Positions 55,621 through 64,000 of a stretch of DNA of 64,000 nt are shown piece after piece (position 1 is the stretch's first letter; each line of letters opens with the position of its first letter). This DNA is from Asparagopsis taxiformis (lineage: Eukaryota > Rhodophyta > Florideophyceae > Bonnemaisoniales > Bonnemaisoniaceae): assembly GCA_030407315.1 (NCBI GenBank), contig JALQPE010002109.1, forward strand, positions 1 through 64,000, in the 5' to 3' direction. A program made the translations under genes and the position numbers. The notes beneath the pieces were generated by a model. That model was not told where the DNA came from and made no database searches. It saw only the letters and a list, made by a program, of their open reading frames with translations.

Positions 55621-56714
55621 GTATATTTCCAGCGCCCCCAGCGGTCGGACTCCGGCCAGGTGTACAGGTCCGGGTTGACGATAAGAAACTGCAACCGGTC
55701 GAAGAACTTCCTCACAAGGTCCCTAAATACACTGTGCTGCGCACTGGTTCTTGTCTCTACTTTTCCACCATATCCATCAGGATGAGATAGGGGAGCTTTG
55801 TCGTGGTAGAGATCTAGCTTCTGCTCTATCGGTGCGAATAGACCTTCATCGAGCACGTCAAACCAATGCTCACTGCTGTCGAAAATGATGTACGGCGCCA
55901 TCAACTCTTCGAAGCTGGAAAACTTTGCGGCGAAGGCCACATCGGTCCAAGCATGGTATAAAACTTGAACCACGTAACAAGCTCGATTAGTGCTTTTCCG
56001 ATGGGCTGGGACGCGTGCGGCTTCGTTCCCCTCCTCGGCCGCGTCGCCTATTCGGCGACGCGGCAGGTTCTTGTTGTGATTTCGGATGATAGACAACGCT
56101 TGGAAATACATCAATACCTCGAACGTTTCCGGTGGAGCAAGAACGAAGGCGCTTGGTTCCCCGCGCTGCGGCGCCTGTAGTGGCGAAGGAAGCATGTTAC
56201 ATCCAATAAGGAAGGTCTGCGGCACGATCCCAGAAAGGATGCAGTGCTCAACCCATTGCCCGATACGCTCATCCTGTCTTGAAAACTCGGCAATGGGTAA
56301 TGCCAGACGAACAATCTGCTTGGCTCGCTCAACGTTCATCTCTGCCATGACGATTTCGGCAACATCCGCCTCGACTCCAGCATTCTTCGAACGACCGCTG
56401 AAGGCCATGCTGAGTCGACCTTGCAGCGCCAGAAATTGTTCTTCCGTGCCCTGCGCAACCCAAGCGCCAAGGTCCGCGTATGTGAAACCTCCCGGCTTGT
56501 CCGTCAAGTCTGCGAAACTTGAGTGGGCGAACAAATCCAGCAAGAGGCGGAGGAAGTCTTTGCCAGCGAGAGTAGTTTCGCGGGCGGCGCGACCTACGTT
56601 TCGACGTGTACCCATGTCACTAGAATCCTCCCAAGGGCTAGCGGGTTCGCGCAGAATTGGCACGGTTGCGTCGTCAACGATCGGATTGCTGTTGCGCCTG
56701 CGCTTATTCGTCAT
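55302..56714 (-). CDS. Unknown ORF upstream of and overlapping methyltransferase-SET frame
   Basis: 470 aa from ATG 56714. Residues 1-365 look globular (FLRLLLDLFAHSSFADLTD, VLYHAWTDVAFAAKFSSFEEL). After about residue 366 (PDLYTWPESDRWGRW), near 55630, the frame becomes Arg/Ser/Thr-rich and overlaps the methyltransferase frame, which there reads LGALEIYLSSGNPDKL. This suggests that the real product passes into the methyltransferase frame at a G5 run near 55640, by a one-base indel, an unseen short intron or a frameshift. If so, the parent protein is about 1070 residues with an extra N-terminal domain. I do not recognise that domain. The gene's promoter should lie in 56715-57000. Confidence 0.55.
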   Translation of the reverse strand: MTNKRRRNSNPIVDDATVPILREPASPWEDSSDMGTRRNVGRAARETTLAGKDFLRLLLDLFAHSSFADLTDKPGGFTYADLGAWVAQGTEEQFLALQGRLSMAFSGRSKNAGVEADVAEIVMAEMNVERAKQIVRLALPIAEFSRQDERIGQWVEHCILSGIVPQTFLIGCNMLPSPLQAPQRGEPSAFVLAPPETFEVLMYFQALSIIRNHNKNLPRRRIGDAAEEGNEAARVPAHRKSTNRACYVVQVLYHAWTDVAFAAKFSSFEELMAPYIIFDSSEHWFDVLDEGLFAPIEQKLDLYHDKAPLSHPDGYGGKVETRTSAQHSVFRDLVRKFFDRLQFLIVNPDLYTWPESDRWGRWKYTCQAEIRTSCQRTLTPSTKTLWLSSARHHKPRTQKRSPSRLMTLPLVATQEGEVWFRRQDTQPGFNLDLGGPVLLPKGRLPRHRHPMRQKSRKVKGRLSQRTFFRK

Positions 56715-57520
56715 AATGGAATGAGTGGAAATTCGGTACAGGATGGCGACCGCTCGGCGAGACAGTCAAATTTGACGACGTATCTCGTGACGTTTGCACT
56801 CTTTCGTGAGGAACACTGGTTGATATCGAACGGAACAGAGTATACGGGTACACAGCACTGGAAAGGTCTTGAAACCCGTAACCGGTGTAGGTAATAAGTT
56901 GTGACGGATACGTGGTAGAGAAAAATTTTAAAAAGATTGTGATTCCCTGTCTTTGAGGGTTGTACTGCACGGCCGCCATGGCGGCTGTGACTGCAGTCAC
57001 ATAGGTTGTCACAGGTGCATCACGCTTACCAGGTGAGCGACATCCGGACGGCCACTGGACATGGGGATGTCCAGCTCAGATGCATTGCTGGCCAGACCAG
57101 AAATTCTACAATTTCGGGCAGCAAAAATATTGCAAAAAAACATCGATTTGGGCGGTCGATTGTGCCGTACGGCACACCCCCATCTCAAAAACATGTTCAC
57201 ATGTGCATGTTTTTGAGAATAGCCCAAATTTTAATTCAAATCAGGATGCAGATATTCGTCTTCTAGCATTGTCAGAACACATTCGTATAACCACATTTGG
57301 AGAACCTGAGCCCAGAGCTATCGGTTTTGGCGGGAGCTAAGCCATATCTCATATAATCAGTAACTACTTCCCGCCAGCTGAGTGGTGGAACCCCTGCTAT
57401 TTCTACCAACGAGACATACGGGGTGTCAACTCGGCAATCGTATATGATTTGGGTGCTAAATTTATTCAAGAGACGAATGGGCTTCGAAAAGGAGCCCAAC
57501 AACGTCTTCTTGTGATCCAT
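56715..57520. other. Upstream region of the methyltransferase locus
   Basis: No credible gene. Includes a GGCCGCCATGGCGGC palindrome (56970-56984) and a copy of the 180-bp palindrome-rich repeat at 57065-57246 (same orientation as the left copy). It ends at the CACTA-3 terminus. Confidence 0.5.
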
Positions 57521-57960
57521 CACTACCGAGTTTGAGATTAAAAAATGTAGTAAATTTACTGCCTGAGGCAGTAAAAATCACTGCCTGAGCAATGTAGTGC
57601 CTGAGGCAGTAAAATTACTATTTTAATTTTTTCAGTTCTAGTGCCGCAGGCAGTAAAATACAAAATTTCCTGGCAGTACGGTATGTAGCAGAATTCAGTA
57701 CTGTACGATAGCAAATTCTAGTAATTTTTGCTGGTACCACAGGGCAGTAGTGCAATGCAGTGATTTTTGATGATTTCTGCAATGGAATGTACTGCCGTAC
57801 AGTACTGCCCTGGCAAATGACCTGGCATTAGAATCAGGCAGTAAAATATACTGGCTCCGGCAGTGAATTGTACTGCCTGCAAGTACTGCCTTGATAGTAA
57901 TTGGTGATTGGTATTTTCTGAGATTCAATGTTGCAATAGTTGTCCAGGATAGGGTTGTAC
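57521..57960. repeat. CACTA-3 terminus and GGCAGTA subterminal repeats
   Basis: AAATTTACTGCCTGAGGCAG hairpins and scattered GGCAGTA, TACTGCC and GTACTG words, as in CACTA-1 and -2 but more diverged. Motif density falls off after about 57900. Confidence 0.75.
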
Positions 57961-58218
57961 AATGTGTTCGCATGTGAGTTCAAGTAGAGAAGAGAGGAAA
58001 CTATTCTGAAGCTACTAGTAGTGAGAAGTGTAGAGGATGCATGGTCACATGGAAATGACCGTTACAAAAAAGGTAGGAGAAAATCGGTCGTTTTCCGAGG
58101 ATATGAGTAGAGTAGTTGGCATTATTTGTTACTATTGCTAGCATTCTAGTTCCAGGAAAAGCGTTTGGAGTGACACTCTGCGATTGGAACGAGAGGCGAA
58201 GGCGAATTTTGACGGAAG

Positions 58219-59742
58219 ATGGAATCTCAGCGTCGTGAGGAAAATCCAAATGACTGCCTAGCAGGGATTATTCGAGAGGGATTCAGGACAGTGACTGGGG
58301 AAGTTCGTCGTATTGGGGAGAGGATGGATGAAATCGACGATGATCGAACGTCCCAACGCCAGCAAATCGAAAAGCTGATGAGTCGCGTCGAGTTTATTGT
58401 AACGGAACTACAGGGTGTGAAAGACATCTGTGATGGTTTATTACAGCAGAGTCAGGGCACTTCGAAGAAGGGGATGACTGACAAGGACAGGGACCGTTTG
58501 CGCATCTCGCAGTCAGCAGAACTATCGTTTTCTTACAATTTTCTGTGTGCAGTATTTGGAACTGTTGTACCTTTGCTGGTCGACAAGATTGATGCTGGGG
58601 CGACAATTTACACCAACCAAGGAATCTACGACCTCCGTGGTTGCAGGTTGCTCTCTGCAATGATGTTTGCGAAGCAGAGCAATGACAAGAGGGATGTGTT
58701 CCAATCAAACACCGGGAAGAACAACATCGAGCTTCGATTCCAAGTGGTGATGTCTCTCCTGCGGAACATTCAGAAGGAAAAGTCGGGTACAGGCCGTACA
58801 GTGGAAGGCTCGAGCTCTGGACGCGATTCGAATGCGTTCAACGTCTGGAAGGAGAACAAGTACATTCCGGACAAAATAATCGAAGAAGTTGTTTATGGTG
58901 CCACTGGCGATGGCCGAAACCAGCCTGCAGGAAGCATTGACGGAGGGGCTAGGAAGCGGAGGAAAACAGATGGAAATGGTGGACAGTTGAGCAAGCGTGA
59001 AATATCTTTGGCTGTTACGAAAGTTGCGCTGACAAAGGTGCTCGGTTTCCTGAACAAGTCTAGAGAGCAGGTGCGCCATCGATTCCTTGTCGAACTGGGG
59101 TTCGCTCTAGTGTTGGAAACGGACGCCTCTATCACTTTCGAGTTTCCAACTCACGATCTCATTCGAGATATGGATGTTATCCCCGATACCCGTGTGACCA
59201 ACGGAAATCTAAGGCCTGAGGAACGGAAAGTTGTGGATGACAAGAATTCCGAGATCTTGATACAATTCATCGCTGAGCGGAAAGAGATGGTTGTCATCAT
59301 TCAGTACGAAGTCGAGATATCGGGATGTGTGGCCAAAAGGATGATTCGAAGGAGAATCAATATCCTGGAGGTAGCCCTGAACACTGCAATTGCTTTCCTT
59401 CAATGCACGAGTAGAATGGTTTTCCTGCGACGTTCCTGCAATTCACTCAGATTTGTCTATGCAATCGCTTCCGGGATTCTAGGAATTTTCAAGGTACAAT
59501 CAGGTCAGACCTTCGAAGAAAGTGTACAAGACGAGCTCAAACAATTAGGAAAGGCGATGTTGCCGAGTGACCGAATCTGTAAGAGGCATCTCTGTGAAGA
59601 TGTACTGACAATTACTAACGAAAAATTCGATGAACAACACTTGGAACAGCGTAGTACCGCGTTTGAGGAGGATAGCGGACATGGAAATGAAGAAGATGGG
59701 AGTGAAAGCTACGTTGAAGTTTTCCTTGATGAGGAAGATTGA
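58219..59742 (+). CDS. Unknown protein with N-terminal coiled coil (507 aa)
   Basis: Intact ORF from ATG 58219. Residues 20-75 are predicted by eye to form a coiled coil (RRIGERMDEIDDDRTSQRQQ). The middle holds a basic nuclear-type cluster, GARKRRKTDGNGG (about 243-255). The C-terminal third is mixed alpha/beta, with an acidic tail (ESYVEVFLDEED). No family recognised. It is the first ORF after the CACTA-3 subterminal repeats and could be a DNA-binding accessory protein of that element (in En/Spm, TNPA binds the subterminal repeats), but that is only a positional guess. Confidence 0.6.
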   Translation: MESQRREENPNDCLAGIIREGFRTVTGEVRRIGERMDEIDDDRTSQRQQIEKLMSRVEFIVTELQGVKDICDGLLQQSQGTSKKGMTDKDRDRLRISQSAELSFSYNFLCAVFGTVVPLLVDKIDAGATIYTNQGIYDLRGCRLLSAMMFAKQSNDKRDVFQSNTGKNNIELRFQVVMSLLRNIQKEKSGTGRTVEGSSSGRDSNAFNVWKENKYIPDKIIEEVVYGATGDGRNQPAGSIDGGARKRRKTDGNGGQLSKREISLAVTKVALTKVLGFLNKSREQVRHRFLVELGFALVLETDASITFEFPTHDLIRDMDVIPDTRVTNGNLRPEERKVVDDKNSEILIQFIAERKEMVVIIQYEVEISGCVAKRMIRRRINILEVALNTAIAFLQCTSRMVFLRRSCNSLRFVYAIASGILGIFKVQSGQTFEESVQDELKQLGKAMLPSDRICKRHLCEDVLTITNEKFDEQHLEQRSTAFEEDSGHGNEEDGSESYVEVFLDEED

Positions 59743-60059
59743 TAATGGAGGCGTAGAAGTAAAGTTTCATAGCCTTTGAAGGGAACCGACTACTACGAGA
59801 GACTTAAGAGAAATAAAAACCTTTAGATGTGAAACTGTCTAGGATGTGCGTGGAAAAGGTGCACCGCAGCATGCTACGTACTACATGGTGTACTGGAAAC
59901 AATAGCTATCGTTCTTTTTTTTCAGCTCACTCTGCGACTAGAAAGCGTCATGTCTACTACGGTTAAGAGTTTTACCCTGTCATTGAGCACGCCTCTAGTA
60001 CCTTCGGGGCCTGTGCAGTCCCATCCAATGCCGTAGCTCCACCTGGCAGAGTAGTGCGG

Positions 60060-60182
60060 AAAATAATACCGGGTATTATTTTGAGGAATATTTTGCCAAG
60101 TGGAGGGCAATCATTCGTACCGACTACAGGCGATCCCTGGACGAAACCTAAGAATAATACCCGGTATTATTTTCAGGGATAT
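60060..60182. repeat. Two 91-bp units with AATAATACC-GGTATTATT palindromes
   Basis: First palindrome 60060-60082 (11-bp arms around G), second near 60153-60171 (arms around C). Each is followed by ATATTTTGCCAAGTGGAG-GCAATCATT. The half-site ACCGGGTATTATTTT also forms the core of the 104-bp array at 1-709. Confidence 0.88.
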
Positions 60183-60347
60183 TTTGCCAAGTGGAGAGCA
60201 ATCATTGTTACAGAATGCAGACAGTCCCTGGACGAAGGAACAGGCCAGAAAGATACGGAGCATGTATCGATGGATACCATCGACTTAATCGAGGTTGACT
60301 AACTCTAAACAGTCTTGTAGACCCATCTAGAAAAGATAGAAAACGTT

Positions 60348-61736
60348 TTACTCGGAGGCGACATTGTGTACGGTAGGATGAGGTGCATCGACAGGGGAAC
60401 TATTCTGTCCAACGATAACGTCATGTCCAATTGTGTCTAGCTCGCTGCAGATGGTGTGTCCACTGAAAATGCATGCTGGGAGGTTCAAGTATGCAGTTCC
60501 CAACACAACATTCTTGAGAACGCGCTCGAAAGTTCCATATGGACGAGGGCCTTGAACAGGTTTCCAGGTCAGTGAGAACGAGTTGGCCAGTTTGAAATTT
60601 TTGCTGTCCGGCAGCTCAAAGTTCTCTTGCATTTCTCGACTTGAGAGGAAGCGAGCTTCCAAAGGATACGAATAGCTGCAATTGACATAGTCGTACTCAT
60701 CAGATTCTCGAGTAAGAACGACAGTACTACTCATGTTTTCAGATCTCCTGTATAAAGAGGAACCAACAAGAACAGCCTTTGTAGATGGAATAGAATCTTC
60801 TGAAGCACTGTCTGCTAGAGTTCCCAAAACTCTAATGACAGAAGACCCAGAATCGTGTCGTGTTTTCTTCCACTTGAGGATAGTAGAGTTCGTGCATGTA
60901 GACATGGAAGGAGCTAAAGTATTGCAGAGGTCATAGTATGTTCCAAAGTGGATCGATAGCTCTTTATCTCTCCCAGTTGAAATTCGAACCGCCTCGACGC
61001 TCGGCAGGAAAATTGTGTTTGGGTTGTTCTTCTCTTCGCATAGCCTGGAAAGTTGTAAAAACTGTTCAAGCGAGCAATCTGCTCTTGCCGTCACATAGTC
61101 TTGCACCAAGGAGCTCACTTCCCGGCCTGTTTCAGACTTCGTGATTTTGGAGGACAGGGGTTTGTCCAGTTTTAAGCCAACTCTCTGGAACAGGTAGTCG
61201 CACACAATGTTTCCGAAGATGGGTCCAGTAGCGCTTGATGAACCGCGACAGTTGAAAATCTGCCTTTCGAGGTAGGATACCTTTTGAAACAGCTTGGATA
61301 TGTCCTCATTGATGTTAGGACCAGGAGGACTCTCATCGCAAACTAAGCGCGGCTCGGACTTAGATCGACTCAACATGTTTTCTTTGCAGTCTTTTTTATG
61401 GAAACTGTCTTCACCCGCCGACGAGATCGTCTGCTCTAGTGCTAGTTGCTCTCCAAACCTCCAACGTAGCATGTTTCCAGAGTCAATGTCCAGCAGCGAA
61501 TTGTTCTTGAATAATTTTGCTGTAGAGACTGACTGGTCGAAACCGTGTTCAGATTGATATTGCAGCGTAACAAACAAGTTTCCAGTCAAACGATGTTCTC
61601 CGGACGCGTCCGGCTTGGCAGTACTCAAAACTTTGGCGCCCCACCAAACCTTTTTCTGTTTCCTTCCTCTCGTTCGTAAACTCCATTCTACTTCAATGAC
61701 TGATCCTTCGGAGACAAACTCTGTTGGGTCTTGCAT
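60348..61736 (-). CDS. Unknown protein (462 aa)
   Basis: Intact ORF from ATG 61736, convergent with the 507-aa gene. The N-terminal 110 residues (IEVEWSLRTRGRKQKKVWWG and onward) have the alternating aromatic/charged look of a small beta-barrel reader such as Tudor or agenet, but this is only an impression. A short coiled-coil-like stretch (ISKLFQKVSYLERQI) follows near residue 150. The C-terminal half contains no motif I know. The start of this gene is 731 bp from the start of the ParB-domain gene, head to head, so they may share a regulatory region. Confidence 0.6.
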   Translation of the reverse strand: MQDPTEFVSEGSVIEVEWSLRTRGRKQKKVWWGAKVLSTAKPDASGEHRLTGNLFVTLQYQSEHGFDQSVSTAKLFKNNSLLDIDSGNMLRWRFGEQLALEQTISSAGEDSFHKKDCKENMLSRSKSEPRLVCDESPPGPNINEDISKLFQKVSYLERQIFNCRGSSSATGPIFGNIVCDYLFQRVGLKLDKPLSSKITKSETGREVSSLVQDYVTARADCSLEQFLQLSRLCEEKNNPNTIFLPSVEAVRISTGRDKELSIHFGTYYDLCNTLAPSMSTCTNSTILKWKKTRHDSGSSVIRVLGTLADSASEDSIPSTKAVLVGSSLYRRSENMSSTVVLTRESDEYDYVNCSYSYPLEARFLSSREMQENFELPDSKNFKLANSFSLTWKPVQGPRPYGTFERVLKNVVLGTAYLNLPACIFSGHTICSELDTIGHDVIVGQNSSPVDAPHPTVHNVASE

Positions 61737-62467
61737 AATGGGTATTCCCAGGAAAAGAATGGAAGAGGTATCGACTGAGGAAACAGGAAAGATGACGAAA
61801 CTGTACAGCTTGTATCCGTGTGGAATGATAGAGAGAAAATTGGTAGGTTACTATTTTTATACTTGCATAACTCGTAACGGTTATAAATTACTAACACCTG
61901 TCCCAAGCGACATGGGAGACCAACATCGTGATGATCATCTCTCTTGAACATTCATCACCATATAATAAAGATCTTATTCCGAGCTGCTCGAAGCCATTAC
62001 CAGTAGATTGGGTGTATTTTTCGCTGTGGCAATATAACGGAACCTAGACGTGTATGTATAAAGAGACGCAGGGATCGAGAATGATGCAGTGAAATCAATG
62101 TGTATATTTATATACTGGTTGTAAGAACGAGTCTACAAGTTCGAACAGAAGATGAAGTCCTCTCAAGAGATTGGTTTTGAAATCTCCGATGGCAGATTTC
62201 AAACTCAATCTCTCGAGGGGACTTCAAATTCAAAACAAAAATGGAAATGTCCGTTGGCGAAATAATTGTATTGAAAGGCCGCCGAAGAACCTAATTATTC
62301 CTCATTACGTACCCTACCTAGCCAAAGTATACCTGAAAATATTCAGGTTAACTCTTTAACTGTGCATTTAAGGTTTATCAAGATTGTTGCCGAAGGTTTT
62401 TAACGCCAGGTAGGAGAGAAGATTGTTTTCTGCTGGTGGCTGATTGAGGTGAAGAATCTATTTCTCG
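61737..62467. promoter_or_regulatory. Shared upstream region of two divergent ORFs
   Basis: No ORF. It contains the imperfect hairpin at 62154-62225 and AT-rich stretches (for example GTATATTTATATACTGG near 62102) that could serve as core promoter elements for either side. Confidence 0.4.
62154..62225. repeat. 72-bp imperfect hairpin upstream of ParB-domain gene
   Basis: Arms of 32 bp (28 pairs match) around an 8-base loop CCGATGGC. The left arm begins GAAGTCC and the right arm ends GGACTTC. It lies 243 bp before the ATG at 62468. Confidence 0.9.
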
Positions 62468-64000
62468 ATGGCCTCTGAGAAGAGAAATCCAGCGAGCACC
62501 TCTGGGCGTCCCCTTCATGGTGAGCGGCGCAATGGGCTATTGCACATCGACCCATTCAAGATCAAAAGATATGTCGAGATTCGAGAAATCGACTACAGGC
62601 ACGTCGATGTTATTGCCGAGAGCATTCAGGTTTACGGCTACAATGACAACAACCCAATTACCGGTCGGATCATTGACGGTGATGTACAGGTGCTGGATGG
62701 TGCGCATCGTTCGAAAGCTGTAATCAAGCTCATAGAGAACGGTGAGCTTCCGCGTGATTTCACTGTTCCTATGATTGAAGAAGAAGTCGACATATCTCCG
62801 ATTACAAGTGCTGCTTTCCTTCTAGATAGTGTGAAAGCATCAAACGCGAACGATATGGCATCCAGGCAGAAGAGGATGACTTTCATTGAGTACCTGAATC
62901 TTACTTTGGATCTTAGAGATGGGTACTGGGAGCGAAACGCAGGTGAAAAACAAGGGAGCTCAAGCATGGTTACAATTCGCGACGTGAATATGCCATCCAT
63001 TAGGCGATGGCTCGCCGTGGGATCTCAGCGCGAAGATTTGGCAGAAACTGTGCTGAGGCAGCCACAGTACGAGAGTTGCTTGTCAATTCTTCGTGTGCTT
63101 CGCCCCTACAGTCGCATAGAAGAACCCAATCCCAAAATGGTTCGCTGTCTGTGGCAGTTGTTCTGTATTGTATGGGGAAGGCCGGTTGAAGTTCAGAACA
63201 ATTTTGCGATGAAGGAGTTTCCCACATCTCTCGAGAAAAGAGCATCAGTCGGCGAGCAGTTGTTTGGGATGTCTACAAGTGGTGAAATTGCTTCTCCATT
63301 GTGTCGCGAAGTCCTCACCTGTGAGTATTTTCGTTCTGGAAGAAGTGCACAGGGTAGAACATTAACAGAAGAAGACAAAGTATTTGGAAGGCTGATGTTT
63401 ATGATTTCATTTGTGCACATTGCCCTCACTAGACGCAGAAATGCACCCATTCGCCGGGGTAGGAAGCGTCGTAGAACTGGGAGGGATACAGAGACTTCTA
63501 CATTCGCCCCTTTCCAGCGCACAAGAGCAAACGGAGAGTCTGTGGGTGTCGTTTTGGAAAGGGTCATGTCTGCCTGGGATACAACAGCGATGATTCTGGG
63601 CTTCGAAAGCGCCTACATGATGTGTCGCCCATACATGGTTTTCGACTCTGAGAAATTCCAATTCATCTGTCTTGCTAATCGTACTGACGGGTGGGCACAT
63701 CCTGACCACTACTCAGATCTTCTGCTTCCGTCCCCGGTAGTGAAACTCCGCGAGAATGCAGGTTATCCAGGCACTTTGGATATCTCTGTTGATGCAAGGT
63801 TGAGGTCTTTGACAGAAGCCGTACTAGTGTCTGTGTATGACTGTATGATAGGCATTGATGTATTCGGATCAAGTACGAACCAGATGGAAGGGCTGCGCAC
63901 TAAATTTTTCCATCAGCCTGACCGGTTCGGATTGAACGCCTTCATCGAAGCAAGAATAGAACAATCCATCGCATTGGATGGTCACGAAAGACTCAAGGTA
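62468..64000 (+). CDS. ParB/Srx-like N-terminal domain protein, runs off window
   Basis: Open from ATG 62468 to the last base (511 codons, no stop); an in-frame TGA lies 18 bp upstream, so this is the first possible ATG. Residues 27-95 match the ParB N-terminal fold: a start like LHIDPFKIKRY, REIDYRHVDVIAESIQVYGY (the 'I..L..SI...G' helix), PITGRIIDGDVQVLDGAHR (the substrate/NTP loop that reads GxRR or GHRR in bacterial ParB), and a following helix. In bacterial ParB this domain binds CTP; in sulfiredoxin it binds ATP. Downstream is a helical region with no clear HTH that I can name, then a basic cluster, IRRGRKRRRTGRD (about 329-341), likely nuclear. No ParA partner is seen. It sits in the putative CACTA-3 element. 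Confidence 0.72.
   Translation, partial: MASEKRNPASTSGRPLHGERRNGLLHIDPFKIKRYVEIREIDYRHVDVIAESIQVYGYNDNNPITGRIIDGDVQVLDGAHRSKAVIKLIENGELPRDFTVPMIEEEVDISPITSAAFLLDSVKASNANDMASRQKRMTFIEYLNLTLDLRDGYWERNAGEKQGSSSMVTIRDVNMPSIRRWLAVGSQREDLAETVLRQPQYESCLSILRVLRPYSRIEEPNPKMVRCLWQLFCIVWGRPVEVQNNFAMKEFPTSLEKRASVGEQLFGMSTSGEIASPLCREVLTCEYFRSGRSAQGRTLTEEDKVFGRLMFMISFVHIALTRRRNAPIRRGRKRRRTGRDTETSTFAPFQRTRANGESVGVVLERVMSAWDTTAMILGFESAYMMCRPYMVFDSEKFQFICLANRTDGWAHPDHYSDLLLPSPVVKLRENAGYPGTLDISVDARLRSLTEAVLVSVYDCMIGIDVFGSSTNQMEGLRTKFFHQPDRFGLNAFIEARIEQSIALDGHERLKV

Larger units (their letters stand above)
57521..64000 (+). mobile_element. Putative large CACTA-type element (CACTA-3), left part
   Basis: The terminus CACTACCGAGTTTGAGATT matches 14 of 19 bases of the CACTA-2 end, and is followed by GGCAGTA/TACTGCC hairpins (57540-57900). 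The flanking CAT (57518-57520) is a candidate target duplication. Inside come three large ORFs of unknown family and a palindromic repeat pair related to the 104-bp array. The right end is beyond the window, so membership of the ORFs is inferred from position only. Confidence 0.5.

Noticed and set aside
1..64000. CRISPR array or bacterial operon structure
   Set aside because: Tandem units have no spacer variation; the genes are eukaryotic and one is spliced.
1..64000. tRNA or rRNA genes
   Set aside because: No cloverleaf with A/B boxes or rRNA-like sequence was recognised by eye. A tRNAscan/Infernal run would be decisive.

Overview
This is nuclear DNA of a eukaryote. A class I phosphatidylinositol transfer protein gene has a clear GT-AG intron, next to a YAK1-type kinase, an importin, a C2H2 zinc-finger protein and an NB-ARC/WD40 gene. 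These genes are compact, nearly intron-free and surrounded by nested transposable elements. My best guess is a multicellular red alga (Chondrus-like), but nothing in the window proves this.

Layout. (1) 1-7272: right part of a CACTA-type DNA transposon. It has a 104-bp tandem array, a TNP2-like transposase gene on the minus strand, and a subterminal region full of GGCAGTA/TACTGCC motifs that ends in ...CAGTAGTG. (2) 7276-17724: most of a minus-strand Ty3/gypsy chromovirus (LTR, primer-binding site, gag, pol with C-terminal chromodomain) that also carries a coiled-coil ORF in antisense at its 3' side. The CACTA element cuts it off on the left. (3) 17725-22316 and 50746-54680 are inverted copies of one locus. 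The right copy keeps a complete ORF fusing a bacterial-type DPPY DNA methyltransferase to a SET domain. The left copy is that gene cut in two by the chromovirus LTR. (4) 22408-26600: a decayed second Ty3/gypsy element. (5) 28174-41400: host gene island with PITP, YAK1 kinase, a secreted Pro/Thr-rich protein, a zinc-finger protein, an importin of the transportin-3 type, and an interrupted NB-ARC/WD40 gene. (6) 42401-49680: a third gypsy gag cut by a chromovirus 3' LTR, the better copy of the antisense ORF, a partial inverted LTR, and a second CACTA end inserted in that LTR. (7) 49681-53300: tandem and palindromic repeats. (8) 53518-56714: the methyltransferase-SET gene and its upstream ORF. (9) 57521-64000: a third CACTA-type terminus followed by three large ORFs of unknown family, one with a clear ParB/Srx-like N-terminal domain, running off the window.

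The most unusual items are the DNA methyltransferase-SET fusion, which sits in a duplicated repeat-rich locus; the ParB-domain protein inside a putative CACTA element; and the antisense accessory ORF of the chromovirus. I assigned reading frames by eye. Splicing, repeat boundaries and homology claims were not tested by any search.
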